Part shown: positions 9,985 to 22,123 of the stretch, in pieces
Position numbering within the stretch: the first letter of the stretch is position 1
How the letters are laid out: every line of letters begins with the position of its first letter
Origin: Isoetes taiwanensis
Lineage: Eukaryota > Streptophyta > Lycopodiopsida > Isoetales > Isoetaceae
Direction of reading: 5' to 3'
DNA length: 64,000 bases
NCBI GenBank assembly: GCA_021234155.1
Contig: JAJEKV010000071.1
Location: 4,152,483 to 4,216,482 of the forward strand
Notes under the pieces: generated by a model
The model's database searches: none
What the model saw: the letters and a program-made list of their open reading frames with translations, nothing else
What the model was told of the DNA's origin: nothing
Translations under genes and position numbers: made by a program

Positions 9985-11440
9985 AGGTAAACTTTTCAAA
10001 GTCGGAAGGTTCAACCGATAAGCGCCTTCCACATCACCAAGGTCCATTCTTTTCGAGCAAGCTTCAGAAGGTGCATGAAACCTTCAGGAAGGTCTTTGTT
10101 TTTTTTCTTGTTCTCTACACATGCAATTGAAGTTAAGTATTGGACAATTAGCTGAAGAAAAAAAGAAGGTCCACAAGGTAGAACATTATACCCAGCCTTC
10201 AAAATTAGGAGCATATTGTATAATGCGTTCGTCTGAAGTGGCCATAGGGTAGAGCTCCTTACACCTTTCCCACGATTGCACATTCGGTTGTTCCATCAAG
10301 CATATCCGGCATGCAATGATGTTCTTTTAGTTAAAAAAAATAGGTAGACACATTACATTGATACGGAATACACTATAGTTAAAAATTCAAAAGTATTAAG
10401 CACAAGACATTAACGTGATTCTCGGAATACACTAAGCTTACTTTGTGCAATTCCTTGGACATCTCTTCCAAGGTGAACTCTTTATCCACCACCGGAGTAA
10501 TCTTTCAACTATGGTGGTGTCGATTGAAGCCCCCTCCCTCCAAACTCAGAATTGTCATTTTTTTTGGCACGTCATTGCCTTTTTCTTTTCGATGCTTTTA
10601 CCTTTGCTTTTTAATTCTCCCCTTTCAAAAGCAGTAAAAATTTCGTTTTGCAAGTCCCAAATCTACAACACAACAACTTATTGTCAGCTCAGTGTATTCC
10701 GGAATACAAAATATTAAGTCACCATGAAGATAAACAAAATACTAAAGAGCAAGGACTATTCGAATGGGATGTGCTTACCACCGCGCCATCCTTGAAGGCC
10801 GGTTGAAACAATTATAAGTGGCTGATCGAGAAGTGCCTCTTATTTGCCTCATCATATTTAAGGCGGCACTCTATTGCACACGCCTCCTTTAGCTCCAGAG
10901 ATGGCCCAGGTTTCTTGAGCTCTTCACCATACTTTTTCTTGAAAATTAAATACTCTCTGTGCATAAATCTGATTTTATCAACAAAACTCTTTTTAGTGCG
11001 TACTTTCGTTATTAGCGTTATGTGTATTGGCCACTATCTTACGCCTCTTAATCGGTCGGGCCGCAATACAATACGAGCGGAGAGGTATCTAGGATACATT
11101 TCACTTTGAGCGGTTACTGCGCCCTTGAAGGCGTGGTTTCCCCCGGCACATAGTGTGTGTGTTAATCGACACACTCTCTGTCATAACCTGTAGAGGCGTT
11201 ATGTGTATTGGCCACTATCTTAAGCCTCTTCGTCGGTCGAGGCCGCAATACACGCCGTGAGAAACGGAGAGGTTTCTAGGATTGTTTCACTTTGAGCAGT
11301 TTACTGCGCCCTTGAAATTTGTGGTTTCCCCGGCACATAGTGTGTGTCTTGTCGGCACACTCTCTGTCATAACTTCTGCGGGTCCATGCAGCGGCTTTGT
11401 CAACAAAGCACAACTATTGGGCGACATGTGCATTTGGATT
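9985..11440 (-). pseudogene. Truncated copy of the minus-strand gene, copy A
   Basis: Matches the minus-strand gene at 35197-36860 but with many indels and a break at 11440 inside an exon. An internal tandem duplication (11012-11370) is present. Family not recognised; see the copy B entry. Confidence 0.6.
11012..11370. repeat. Tandem duplication within the minus-strand gene copy
   Basis: GCGTTATGTGTATTGGCCAC and the following bases occur at 11017 and 11198, two units of about 180 bp. Copy B has one unit here (36240-36430), so the duplication is specific to copy A. Confidence 0.85.
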
Positions 11441-11984
11441 GCTCCTTATCCGATCCTTCAAGTTTCTAACGTGGTCAGCGTAGATCTTTCTCACTTGAAG
11501 TGGCCTCTCTCCTGTCTCATCCTTAGGTGGCAGCATGCAGATGACTAGAAGGTAAATGACACCTTGGACTTATTTATGCTTGTTTATTTCTTCCATCGCT
11601 CTGCTTGGTTTGTCAATCTTTTTCTTTCATTTGCAACCCGGGGCCTTGCCCTTCCCCTTTGTCTTTTTGCTAGTTTCCTGGGGTGCATCTTCTATTGCCG
11701 GTGGCACGGTCTTTCGTTTTTTGGGCTCCTTAGCAGCCACAGTCTGCCTTTGCTTCTTTAGTGGTGGTGGTCACAACAAGAGAATGGGCTTTTAGCGACG
11801 TGGGCCGGCGGCGTCCCGCGACGTGGCGCGCAATTGACGTGACCAGTCCGTCTTTGCGACGTCAGCGTCGCGGGACATCATATCGACGTCCAACCGGCGT
11901 TGGGCGTGACACGCAGCGGCGTCTCACGACCACGTCGCGTCGCGGCGTCACTTTTTGCGACTTGGCGTCTGGCTGGGCGTCTAG
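11441..11984. other. Start of copy-A-specific region
   Basis: No match in copy B. The minus strand of 11560-11760 codes a short Lys-rich tail (KKQRQTVAAKEPKKRKTV and on), coding-like but with no family. From 11797 the sequence turns CG-rich with many CGACGT words. Confidence 0.4.
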
Positions 11985-13875
11985 TGTACTTTGTTCTTTT
12001 GGAGAACAAGGGTGGTCTTCGGCCCGAAAAGTTGGTCCCCGGGTAATGTCGATATTACGAGTCCATTGGAAGAGCCAAATCATGGTTTTGGAGAGGGAAA
12101 TTGCTTCGTCCATCGCCGGGCCTTTAAGAAGAACTTTTGTGGCGGCATGTGAGCTCACGGAAGACTTCGGGCTATTTCATCGTGCACCAACCTTTGCATA
12201 TATCCTAGTGAAATGTTTTCTCATGTCGGCAAGAGGCCCGGCGAGAATGGAGTTTGGATCTGTACTCCCCGTTGTGGCGGTTTGATGTAAAGGCGGCTTT
12301 TACATTAGCAAGACATTCATAAATTAAGTAATTAATGCATAGTAAAATTAAATTCTGATTTTTTGTCGTGAGGCTTCCTCGGTCGCCATTGTCTGAGGCG
12401 ATTTTCAAATTTTCGGACAAGGTTTAGATCAAAGTGTTTGCATTAGTGCGGTCAGGGCGACTGTTGTTGGGCGGCGGTAGCTTTACTGCCCAAGTCAAAC
12501 AAGGCGAGGGACCTTGCAAAGGCCACCTCGTTAGAGGGGAGAGTCCGAACCCCAAGGCGAGCCCCAAAAAAGTTTCAGTGACCTTTTCTGGTAGCTCCCA
12601 GGGGGCGATGCGCTAAAGACCACACTCCGGATCTCGGTTCCCCTATCCGGCCAGTTGAATCCAGCCGTTCAAGGGCCACGGCACCGATAAGGTCCAAAAA
12701 ATCCAACATCCGTGGGAGAACTTTTCAAACCAGCTGGCGTCTGCGTCGGCCGTGTAGAAACCAAAGTGTTTTGTCATTCGGACATTGCGGAGGCTCGGGA
12801 ATGGCGATTCGACTTCGCCACATCGTCCGGGAGACTGAAATTACCCAAGAGACCAAGTTGCACGGTCAATTTTGCAAAAGAAAGAAACACTTACGCCCTA
12901 CGTTGCGGTATTCGATGACCACCTCCTAGGCCAATTGACTACGAAGGTGTGTTGGACATGAGATAGTTTGACGCTTCCTCGAGAAGGGGTGGTCTTAAAG
13001 CCCACGAAACTTGGTCCCCGGGGCAATGTCGGCGTTCAATCCATTGGCGAGCTGAATCACGATTCGAGAGGGAAGTTGCCGTCCGTCGCCGGGGACGCCG
13101 GGATAGGACTTTTTGGGGCAAGCCGCTTCCGGTGGTTTTAGGGTCCGCGTGCTCGGCGTCAACACCCCCTCTACGTCAAGACGCGGCGCAAGATCCTAGT
13201 CGAATCGACAAGGATAGAGCCTCCAAACGTAAACCCTATGAGTTGCGAGGGTTCCAGCGGGGTTTTGCGTTTTGGGTGCCGAAGTTACAGTCTTTTGCAC
13301 TTAGGACTTGGCGATAAGATGCGATTGAGAACGCGAACTCAAGCGCGGGAAGGCGGCGGAATGGAGTTTGGATCGTACTCCTCCAGATTGTGGCGGTTAA
13401 GTAAAGGCGACTTTTGCGGTAGCAAGACATTCATAAATTTGTAATTAATGCATGATGCGGAATTAAATCGATTTTTTGTCGTGAGCTTCCTAAGTCATCG
13501 CCAACATACGAGGCCGAGTTTTCAAAATTTTTAGGACAAGGTTTAGATCAAAGTGTTTGCATTAGAGCGGTCCGGGCGGACTGTTGTTGGGCAGCGGTGA
13601 GAAATGGGCACACTTGCCCAAGTCAAACAAGGCGAGGACCTTGCAAGGCCGCCTCATTAGAGGAGAGTCCGAACCCGGGGAGGCGAGCCCCAAAAAGTTT
13701 CCCGAGGCAGCCTTTCCTGGCAGCGCTTCCCCGGGGGGCCATACGCTAAAGGCCACACTCACGGATCTCGGTTCCCCTATCCGACCGTTGAATCCTTCGT
13801 TCAAGGGCCCTCGTTCGATAAGGGCCAAAAAAATCCAACATCCGTCCGGGAGAACTTATCAAACCGCCACCCCAG
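11985..13875. repeat. Two diverged direct repeats of about 0.9 kb
   Basis: Sequence at about 11985-12750 recurs at about 12970-13870. Shared strings include GAGAACAAGGGTGGTCTT / GAGAAGGGGTGGTCTT, TTGGTCCCCGGG, GCAAGACATTCATAAATT, GGACAAGGTTTAGATCAAAG, CAAGTCAAACAAGGCGAGG and AATCCAACATCCGT. The sequences contain no convincing ORF. They may be a tandem array or the ends of an unrecognised element; no target duplication or TG..CA ends were found. Confidence 0.75.
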
Positions 13876-14039
13876 GCTCAAACATATCCCGCTTACATTC
13901 GTAAGTAGTAGCAATAGAAGATTGGTTAAATCCGGAATGTGATTTTACTGCATATATGGCTCGGGAATGTCCAAATTAGCATAAGGACAAACTTTCATGA
14001 CCATCAGATGAAAAAAAAAGCACCAAAAAATTAAAAAAG

Positions 14040-14170
14040 TGTTAGACGTCGCTATAACAAAATACGTCGCAGACACGTCGCATGCGACGTTAAACCGTAT
14101 ATACGATTTTGAAATCGTATATCACGATTTTCAAAATACGTTAAGCGATTGACGTCGTTGTACTACGGTC
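14040..14170. repeat. Palindromic ACGTCGCATGCGACGT-type cluster, left
   Basis: Contains CACGTCGCATGCGACGTT plus an AT palindrome (CGTATATACGATTTTGAAATCGTATAT region). The same 16-bp perfect palindrome recurs at 15795-15905. The two clusters could bound an unrecognised element, but no clean terminal repeats or target duplication are visible. Confidence 0.5.
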
Positions 14171-14329
14171 CGCTGGCCATCTTTTCGGGACCATTCCTAG
14201 GCTTCCTTCTATCGACTATTTTGGGCGATCTTCCATTCGACCTTGAAGCGACTTAAAAAAGCACTCTTTTAAGGTTAGTAGATCATGGTTTTGGATTGAA
14301 TGGTTTTTGGATTGAATGATTTAGTGTAG

Positions 14330-14690
14330 ATTTCAATTTTTTTTTTTCTATCTCTTTCCTTCTTTTTCTTCTTCTTGTTTCTTCATTCTTCTTCTTTTTC
14401 CTTCTTTTCTCATTTCTTTCTTGATTCTTCCCTCATTTCACTCTTGATTCTTCCATTCTTCTATCTTCTTCCATTTCATTCTCTTATTTCTTCCATTCTT
14501 CTCTTTCTTCCCCTAATTTTTTTTTTTTTCTTTCCCCTTCTCTTCTTTCTCCACCCTTCTCTTCTTCTTTGATTCATTCATTTTTTTTTTTTTCTTGTTT
14601 TACTATTTCTTCATCTTTTTTTTTTTTTTTTTTTTTTTTTCTTCTTGATCTTTTTTCGTTGTTCTTATTCTTCTAACTCTTTGTTGCTTT
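14330..14690. repeat. Pyrimidine-rich low-complexity tract
   Basis: TTCTTCTT-type sequence with several T runs, the longest about 25 T near 14616-14640. The short ORFs here are artefacts of composition. Confidence 0.9.
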
Positions 14691-14806
14691 CTATTTCGAT
14701 TTGGACCCGTCGGGGATCTTGTTACACACGTCCTTCTTTTGGTAAGTTGATCACACTTGCATTTTATTTTTATAATTTTAAGTAGGTTAAAAAAATTGAT
14801 GGACCG

Positions 14807-15095
14807 GGAGTGGCTTGTTCAAGGGCACGGGTCGGCTCCACCTAGAGTGGGGAGGACCATGTACAGGGTTCAAGTCCACTTCACTACGATCATATATTTT
14901 CCTAGGTTAAGGAGTGGCTTGTTCAAGGGCGGTACGGCTCCACCGAGAGTGGAGAGGGCCCCGCGTGCAGGGTTCAAATCCCTGACCACTTGTTATTTGT
15001 TAGGTTTAAAATAAAATTGTAGTGGCTTGTTCAAGGACGCAGTAGGCTCCACCTCGACAGTGGAGAGGACCGGTGTTGGGTCCATGTCAACTTTT
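14807..15095 (+). repeat. Three tandem tRNA-like (SINE-like) units
   Basis: Three diverged units of about 75-80 bp begin near 14807, 14911 and 15019. Each starts GGAGTGGCTTGTTCAAGG-like, has GGCTCCACC..GAGTGGAGAGG in the middle, and units 1 and 2 end in GGGTTCAAGTCC / GGGTTCAAATCCC. This resembles the B box of a tRNA gene (GGTTCRANTCC). The start resembles a weak A box. No anticodon stem can be assigned, so a tRNA-derived SINE or decayed tRNA cluster is the best guess. Confidence 0.45.
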
Positions 15096-15794
15096 CTTGT
15101 AATTCTTAGGTAGAGGTGGCCAAATCTAGCTTATAACCCTAAAGCCTATGTTAGCCAACTCTGGCTTTTAATCCGACTAATCAGTTTGGAAGGGGCTCAT
15201 TTAGATGATGGGGGAGCCCGAAAAAGAAGGTACATGACCTAGTCATAGTCTTATTTTTATTCTTTTGTTTTGTGTTAATCTATCGATTTATAGAAAAGGC
15301 AAAGAGTGATTGCAAAATTGAAGTCGAATGCCAAAAAATTGGGAGGCGATTAGTCAAAGGTCCCTAAACCACTTAATCTGTCCATAAGGAAGATATCAAG
15401 GTATTTGTTATTTGTTGCCATTCGTTCAATTCGAAATAAGACATTTAACTTGTCATGTTGTATTCCTTGCAATCAGATCACTTTCGAACGTGCAAAGGAT
15501 TCCAAGAAAAAACATCTGCCTCACGGACTGCCAAGGCAACTTCAAGCAAACGAATTCCGTCTCACTTGGGTTCCGGCGGCCGAAAAGGCTTTTTACATAG
15601 ATTCGTAAGTGCTATAAACTCTTAGTTCACATTAACTTTCAATGTCATTGTCTAATATTGGTTGTATTGTTATAGAATTGGCTATATGGGTTTCCCCTAA
15701 TAGGGAACACGTAAAGATAGCCACTACTCGCCTCTTGCCTCTTGTATATGATATTGTAATTAACTATTAAAATTCTTTCCATTTTTTTTTTTTT
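15096..15794. other. Gene-poor stretch
   Basis: No supported gene. A short frame at 15405-15608 resembles nothing known to me. T run near 15783-15796. Confidence 0.35.
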
Positions 15795-15905
15795 TCGTAC
15801 ACCACGTCGCACGCGACGTCACGTCGCATGCGACGTCTGAGTCACGTCTGAGTCACGTCTGTGGGACGTCTGGGTCACGTCTGCGACACGTCGCATGCGA
15901 CGCCA
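15795..15905. repeat. Palindromic ACGTCGCATGCGACGT cluster, right
   Basis: Alternating direct and inverted ACGTCGCATGCGACGT and GTCACGTCTG words (for example CACGTCTGAGTCACGTCTG) over about 110 bp. The 16-mer is a perfect palindrome and matches the cluster at 14040-14170. Confidence 0.7.
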
Positions 15906-17135
15906 CGTGCTTCAAGTGGCTCATATGGAACTTGATAATCTCATGTTGCTATGGTAATCGTTTGTTTGTAACAGCCATTTGAGGCTTAGTATTAAGTCAA
16001 TCTTATTGAGCAGTTCTTACAACATGCAGCTATCCTATTGAGTATATTGAAACTGACTAACAATTCTTACAACATCTAACATGATGCATATAGGATTGGA
16101 ATTTTAATTATTTAGCTTTAGACTAGATTTGCCTTGCTATATGACTTGAATATATGATCTCTGCAGTCATCTTCTTTTTGATGCATATAAACTTGGAATT
16201 TTAGTTGTGTACTTTTTTAAAGACTAGATGTGCTTGCAATATCTCTTCCTATTCCAATGCTACAAGAGAGAATGCATCAACGAATGCAATAGAGATTGCT
16301 ATTCCTATGAGAGTGAGGATTTGCATGCCTGTTTTGCACATTGCTCAAAGTGCATAACAATTGTGTAGCAATTTTATAACTTTTGTGGTAATGCAAAAGT
16401 TACTACATAATCCACTACATTATATCTTTTCTATTCTTGGACAAAAATCGTTGCATTTATATTTATTCAAATCTATGTCATTCATGTTGTTTTGAAGATA
16501 CATAATTGCTCCCACCCATGTTGCTCCATGTCTACGAGTATCAAGTTGTTTTAAAGACACATGATTGCGATAAAAGATCCCACCATGTTCCTCCATGTCT
16601 ACAATTACCAAAATAAGCGGTGTCACGATATATTGCAATAAACAATGTCGCCATAGTACGCTACATTCAATGATGAGAGACAATACTTTCTTTAAAGACA
16701 TCTATGAAGATATAAACTGCAAGAATGAAAGGCTTCATTATAATGTTCAATCTAAGGTCTTAGCTAGAGAGAGCATTGTACCGAATGTTGCGGCTAAACT
16801 TACCATAAAATCGTCAAGATAGAAGTACCAATACAATGGGAATATCCATACTTGAACGTCCATAATGGAACAGCTATCAAATATGCAACTTCCTATCCAT
16901 AATCAATTGGAGATGGCAAGCTTGACAAATCAATAAAACAATAGGCTAGCAAAAATCTAAGAACAAAAGACAATGCAGTGTACATTCTATGCCATGATCT
17001 CAAAGATTCAATTCATAATTTTAGAGATAGTGGTTTTGTATCTTTATCAATAAATTCTCAAGCCCCTTGCCCTTGGGGGGCATATTGTTTATTCTAGCTG
17101 AAGATGAAACAACAAGCTCTTTAAATTGTTACTAA
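15906..17135. other. Likely interior of the second Helitron, no gene
   Basis: AT-rich sequence without supported coding potential. The 5' end of the Helitron ending at 17164 should lie here or further upstream, but I cannot place it. Confidence 0.35.
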
Positions 17136-17164
17136 AGCCCGGCAACGCCGGGCTATGTTACTAG
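17136..17164. mobile_element. Helitron 3' end
   Basis: A perfect 8-bp stem with a 3-nt loop (AGCCCGGC-AAC-GCCGGGCT, 17136-17154) is followed by ATGTTA, then CTAG and a T at 17165. This is the canonical Helitron 3' terminus. The hairpin differs in sequence from that of the 7710-9108 Helitron, so it is a different family. Confidence 0.75.
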
Positions 17165-17878
17165 TTAGAAAATATGTCTAAAATGGCAAGGTTTCAAGTT
17201 TTTTTGTTCTTCTTATTCTATTGTGTGTAGGTCAAAGAGGAGCATTGGAGACTGGCAAGGTTTTAGTACTCGAATCTTTGACGGCAGATCAAAGTATGGC
17301 AACAGGGTGGATTTAGGAAGGGTTAATATGCGAAATTGAGTAGTCCCTCAAAAGTAGCCTATGGATTTTGGCATTCATAGCATTTGTAGCGGCAACAATG
17401 TATTTTAGAATCTTAGAGTGTGCTTTCTTAGATACATCAAATGGAGGGTATGCATGGATTTTGAACTAGGTAGGTGAACTTGCATAGGATGCATTTCAAG
17501 TTCATGTGTTGCTTGTTCTAAGATGGTGCATGTTAAATTTTGTGGCATCTTATTTTTAAACAAATAAATTCCTCACATATATTGGGGTCATTAAAACAGA
17601 TACACGTATATACTACTACTACGCGCTATCAACGAACTATGAGCAATTCATGTCATACTTGCCACCATAATATACCATCGTACGGTGCATTGTTCTTTCA
17701 TTGCCTCAATCAGTTTGAAGAACACACAACAATTAGCAAGTACTTCAACAGGCTACAAATTCTTGAGAGTCTGGTATACATTTGAAGGAATACTTTGTGA
17801 ACAGACTATGCAAATATTCTAGAATAACAGGAATAAGGTTGTATTGGCTCACCAAAAGTGGGCATCACCTGTAAATGA
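17165..17878. other. Flank left of copy B
   Basis: No gene recognised. The sequence just before 17879 has no counterpart in the window because copy A starts at the window edge. Confidence 0.4.
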
Positions 17879-18070
17879 AAATGCCAGCATCATTTGACAG
17901 CCAACAATGTCATAAAACTGAACTGCAATATTTCCACTACTTTAAAATGAGCCTAAAGCCATGTTGACAAATAATCTCAGTGGGTTCTTCATTTCTAACA
18001 TGGACTTGTATGCATAGTTGTCTCTACCATCATTCAAATTGAATCTCTTAGATTTCCACAACTATACTTC

Positions 18071-18303
18071 AGAGCATTATACCTGTGTAATAGACCAGCC
18101 TGGAAACTTAGAACAGCTGGATAATGCAGAAGACCTGATTAACAGCATGCCATTTCAACCTGATGCAGCTTTATAAATAGCATTGCCTGTTGCATGCAAA
18201 ACCTATGCAGACGTGAAACGAGGAGAGCATGTTGCAGACCCTCTTTTCAGATTGAAGCCTGATGATGTTGGCGAAGTCTCTAAATTACTTCTTTTGCTAA
18301 ATT
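18071..18303 (+). pseudogene. PPR E-motif relic (copy B)
   Basis: Same relic as at 193-424. Here the frame runs on further (TYADVKRGEHVADPLF, then LKPDDVG), which confirms the E-motif assignment. An in-frame stop after PDAAL is shared with copy A. The spacer 18304-18833 holds nothing further. Confidence 0.72.
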
Positions 18304-18833
18304 AACTGCAGTGAAAGGCACACAATGCATGCAGATTTGCTATAATGGTATTATCATTTGGATCTGTGACAAGATAAAATCGCTAGAGTTCATTTACAAC
18401 CATGACAATTGTGCAGAGGGAGGCAAAGATTTGATGTAAGTGTTCAATCTGACCAGGGTGGTTGATTATTGAACTTGATTTACAGTAGAATTTTGCTGGA
18501 GCTAGCATCAACAACAAATTACCTCCACATGGTTACTTTTGTCTTCTATTGAAACAAAATGTTTTGGTAGATCCAACATTATTTGTCTGTCTCTGCTGCC
18601 TTTTACATGTATATAGGCATTTCTAAGCACTTTCAAATGAGGTCTTCTGTTTTTAGTTCTGCAACTTATTGTTTAACAATCTATTGTCATACTTCTAGCT
18701 GACCATATGGGCTCCTTTACTGTCGAAAGGCGATCCTGGATACTGGCAATCTGTGTATGCGAGGTGTTATTCTTGCCTCATTCTCCATGATTTTGAGACG
18801 AATTAATTCTTAACACTTCTCCTATCTGCCAGG

Positions 18834-20628
18834 ATGGTAGGATCCTTAGCATGTGTAGAAAATACTGGGGAATTCATTGAGAATGGAGAAGGACTTCAAG
18901 CTGTTGAAATCATGGAAAAGCAAGGGACATCAATATCTAGGGACATAGCATATTGCCTTCTAAAGAAGTGCTTTGAAAAGAAGGATCCTGGAGCTGGTAG
19001 GCAGGTAGAGTCACTTGTACTTCGTGGTGGCCTTGATTCAATTGCCATTTTAGGTGGCCATCTTATACGTCTGTTTGCCTACTGCGGGAGCCTTTGGGAA
19101 GCAAATCGAGTATTACGTGGACTATTATCTCAGCAAATGCAAACCTTGGAGATGGCAGGGGAGCCCTTGAATTATTTGACAGAATGCAGCCATCATTTAT
19201 GAACTGCAATAAACATGTTTACATTGCTCTTCTTAAAGCATGTGCCATGAGAGAAGCTATTGAGCAAGGCAGGTTGCTCCATTACCAGATTATAAGAAGG
19301 GCACTTGAGGATGATGTTTTTGTTGGCAATACTCTTCTTGATACGTACGCAAAATGCAAGAGCTTAGGTGAGGCACGAAAAGTATTTGATGATTTGCAAA
19401 ATCGAAGTTTAGTTTCCTGGGTGGCAATGATTGGAGGATATGCCCAGCATGGATATTTAGTTCTTGCTTTGGAGCTTTTTGAGAAAATGCAAGAAGAGGG
19501 CATAAAGCCAGAGAGAGTTGCATATCTGAATGCCTTAAAAGCATGTGCAAATCTTGGAGCTATGGATTAAGCTAAGCAGATACATCATCAAATTATCGAG
19601 TATGGCCTCATAGAAGACGTGCTGATTGGGAGTGCACTTGTGGACATGTACGTCAAATGTGTAAATTTGGAAGAAGCTCGCAAGGTGTTTCATCTTTGCT
19701 GAATAGAAATGTGGTATCATGGGCTGCAATGATTGCAGGGTATGCCAATCAGGGTGATAGTGATCTAGCTGGGCAGTGCTTTGATGAGATGCAAAGAGAA
19801 GGGATCAAGCCAGATGATGTTATTTTTTCAAGCATGTTGGCTGCCTGTAGTCATGCAGGCCGGGTGGATGACGGCCATTAATATTTCAAATCTATGAAAG
19901 AAGCTCATAATATTACTGCAGATATAACTCAGTATACCTGCATGATTGATTTTTTTGGTCGTGCAGGGCTGCTGGTTGAAGCAGAACAATTACTTCAAAG
20001 TATGAAAGCTGACATCATTGGATGGAAAACCTTACTCACCGCATGCAGAACATATGGTAATGTAACTATAGGGAAGCGATCTTTTGATAAAGTTGTCCAG
20101 TTGGATGCCCATGATGCTGCTGCCTATGTACTCATGTCAAACATCTATTCTGATGCCCAGATGTGGAATGAGGTTTCAAGAATAGAAGAGCAGAGAAAAT
20201 GTATTGGTGCATGGAAGAAGGCAGCAAAAGCATGGATTGAGATCAATGGGAAGGTGCATGAGTTTATTGTTGGAGATAAAAGCCACCCCCAAAGTGATGA
20301 AATTCATACCTTGTTGAAGAGATTGCATAAGCATATGAAGGATGAAGGTTACGTGCCAGAGCTTGGTTTAGTGTTTCAGACAATGTCTGAAGAAGGCAAA
20401 GAAGATGTCTTGTGTGGACATTGTGAAAAATTGGCCATAGCTTTTGGACTTCTCAGTTCACCTCAAGGCGCAGTAATCAGGATCACAAAGAATCTTCGTG
20501 TATGCACTGATTGCCACAATGCTGGTAAAATTGTGTCTAAGATGAAGAAGAGGGAGATTGTAATCAGAGATGTCTATCGCATTCACCATTTCAATAATGG
20601 AGCATGTTCCTATGGGGATTACATTTGA
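18834..20628 (+). pseudogene. PPR-DYW protein pseudogene, copy B
   Basis: Counterpart of 945-2769. B-specific damage is a deletion of about 25 bp near 19113 that shifts the frame and a CAA-to-TAA stop at 19567-19569. Shared with A are the missing base near 19694 and TAA at 19879-19881. B keeps the frame at the site broken in A (TLLDTYAKCKSLGEARKVF). The DYW domain (19894-20628) has HCEKLAIAFG, CTDCHN and the degenerate CSYGDYI end. Each copy is intact where the other is privately broken, but the shared lesions make both non-coding. Confidence 0.85.
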
Positions 20629-20649
20629 GTGTGGACATCTTTCTTGATC

Positions 20650-20895
20650 AATGTCTACCTCAAGGCTTTTGGACTTCTTAGTTCACCTCAAGACACAGTA
20701 ATGAAGGATTTATCAATGCCATAGCCGTTTCACCTCAAGGCACAGTAATCAAGAGGAGGAATCTTGGGTATTCAGTGACTGCCACAATGCTGGTAAGATT
20801 ATGTCTAAAATGGAGAAGACGAAGACTGTAATCAGGGAGCCAAACTGCATTCACCACCATTTAAACAATGGGGCATGATTTGGTAGGGATTATGA
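20650..20895 (+). pseudogene. Partial duplicate of the DYW tail, copy B
   Basis: Counterpart of 2790-3035, with the same order of decayed DYW segments (GCTTTTGGACTTCTTAGTTC, later CTGCCACAATGCTGGTAAGA). Confidence 0.75.
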
Positions 20896-21382
20896 TCATA
20901 TGTCTCTAAAACTACCTCTTAGAATGAGTGAAGGTAATGATAACTACTGATTTCACCATTTTAATACCGTATGTTTGTGGAATTCCAAAACTGAGTGGAG
21001 AACTTCCAATATTCAACATGGGACAGGCTTGTTATATCAAAGTTGAGTGTGGTCATTTTGGGGATTCCAGTATGCCTTGATTCTTTGATCTGGATATGGC
21101 CTGTCGTTCATTGTACTTGCAGCTGGTCGTTCCTTCTTTTAGGTCTTTGATTACAGAATTCTGATCGCGATTTTGCTGTACTATAAACACAAAGCAAAGA
21201 TGTAAATAACAGTAACACTGACTTGAAAATAAGATTGGCACCAATGGGGCTTCTCACTTGGCCAGGGCTCTAAATAGCTCCACTTGTTTATTGACTACTA
21301 TGGGAATCCGAGGAAACCCTATTGATGAAGCCGGTGGGTGTTCTTAGCCTTGTCCATGCTTGCCATAACATAAAGCAGTTAA

Positions 21383-21760
21383 GGCCCCATCCCCATTAGC
21401 CCAAAAATTCGAGGCACCTTTGCCATGTGGCGAACCCGGTTCTTCAATTTACGTTCCTATTGCTTTTTTTTTTCTGAACTTGGTTGACGTGGCCGGGTTA
21501 CCTTCCCTTTTTCCAGAAGTGATCGAACACTTCTGAGTTCCCCATTTGCGAACCCGGTTTATCGTTTTGTGAAGGGCAGATTGTCGTTTTGCGAATCCGT
21601 TTTGTCGTTTTGCGAACCCAGACCGTTTCTTTCCGCCATGTGGCGAAATTAAATTTAAGTTCAATGAGAATAGTAGGCGGTCGAAAAAAAATTGCCGCCC
21701 TTAATTTGCTGACGTGGTTGAGTTAGGAAAATGAGTTCGGACGTTAATGGGAATGAGCCC
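21383..21760. mobile_element. PIF/Harbinger-like MITE (378 bp)
   Basis: Imperfect terminal inverted repeats (left GGCCCCATCCCCATTAG, right end the complement of GGGCTCATTCCCATTAA), flanked by TAA at 21380-21382 and 21761-21763. Copy A has a single TAA and no element at the matching point. The 3-bp TAA/TTA duplication and GG-starting ends are typical of Tourist-like elements. No coding capacity. Confidence 0.85.
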
Positions 21761-21866
21761 TAATCTCGGTGATTATATTCAAGCAACAAGCAAACCTGTA
21801 TTGGAAAGTTTAGTCGACCTTATTAAATATATGCATTGTGAGCTCCAAACTCTGAGCATCGCTTCA

Positions 21867-22073
21867 TGTTAGAATATAGGTTATATGATCATATAGATCA
21901 AGATAGATGACATGGCAAGTGCCATGTGTACACGCCAATGTGGCAGTCCTAGTCATGAAGAGAGTCACGACTTTAGATGAATAGACGTGTCCCATCCAAC
22001 ATATTTGTATATGCTACGTTGGGGGCTATTCCCAATCTAGTCCAATCTATTCCAGCATTCTATATATTTATCA
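21867..22073 (+). repeat. 5' LTR of the LEA-carrying element
   Basis: 207 bp, from TGTTAGAATATAGG to TATATTTATCA. Pairs with 25058-25264. Confidence 0.93.
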
Positions 22074-22086
22074 TGGTATCAGAGCC
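22074..22086 (+). promoter_or_regulatory. Primer-binding site (initiator Met tRNA)
   Basis: TGGTATCAGAGCC directly after the 5' LTR is the complement of the 3' end of plant initiator methionine tRNA. Confidence 0.92.
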
Positions 22087-22123
22087 ACCGTGCTCTTAAT
22101 TTGAATCCTGGGAGAAGAAAGCT

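Larger units (their letters stand above)
1..11440. repeat. Segmental duplication, copy A
   Basis: This segment is repeated in the same orientation at 17879-36497. Base 1 corresponds to base 17879 and the match ends at the shared string GTGCATTTGGAT (about 11430-11440 in A, 36486-36497 in B). The copies are nearly identical over the PPR region and more divergent over the gypsy and minus-strand gene parts. Copy A has empty sites for the MITE, LTR element and hAT MITE found in copy B, so those arrived after the copies separated, or the copies are two haplotypes joined in assembly. The left edge may lie outside the window. Confidence 0.93.
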
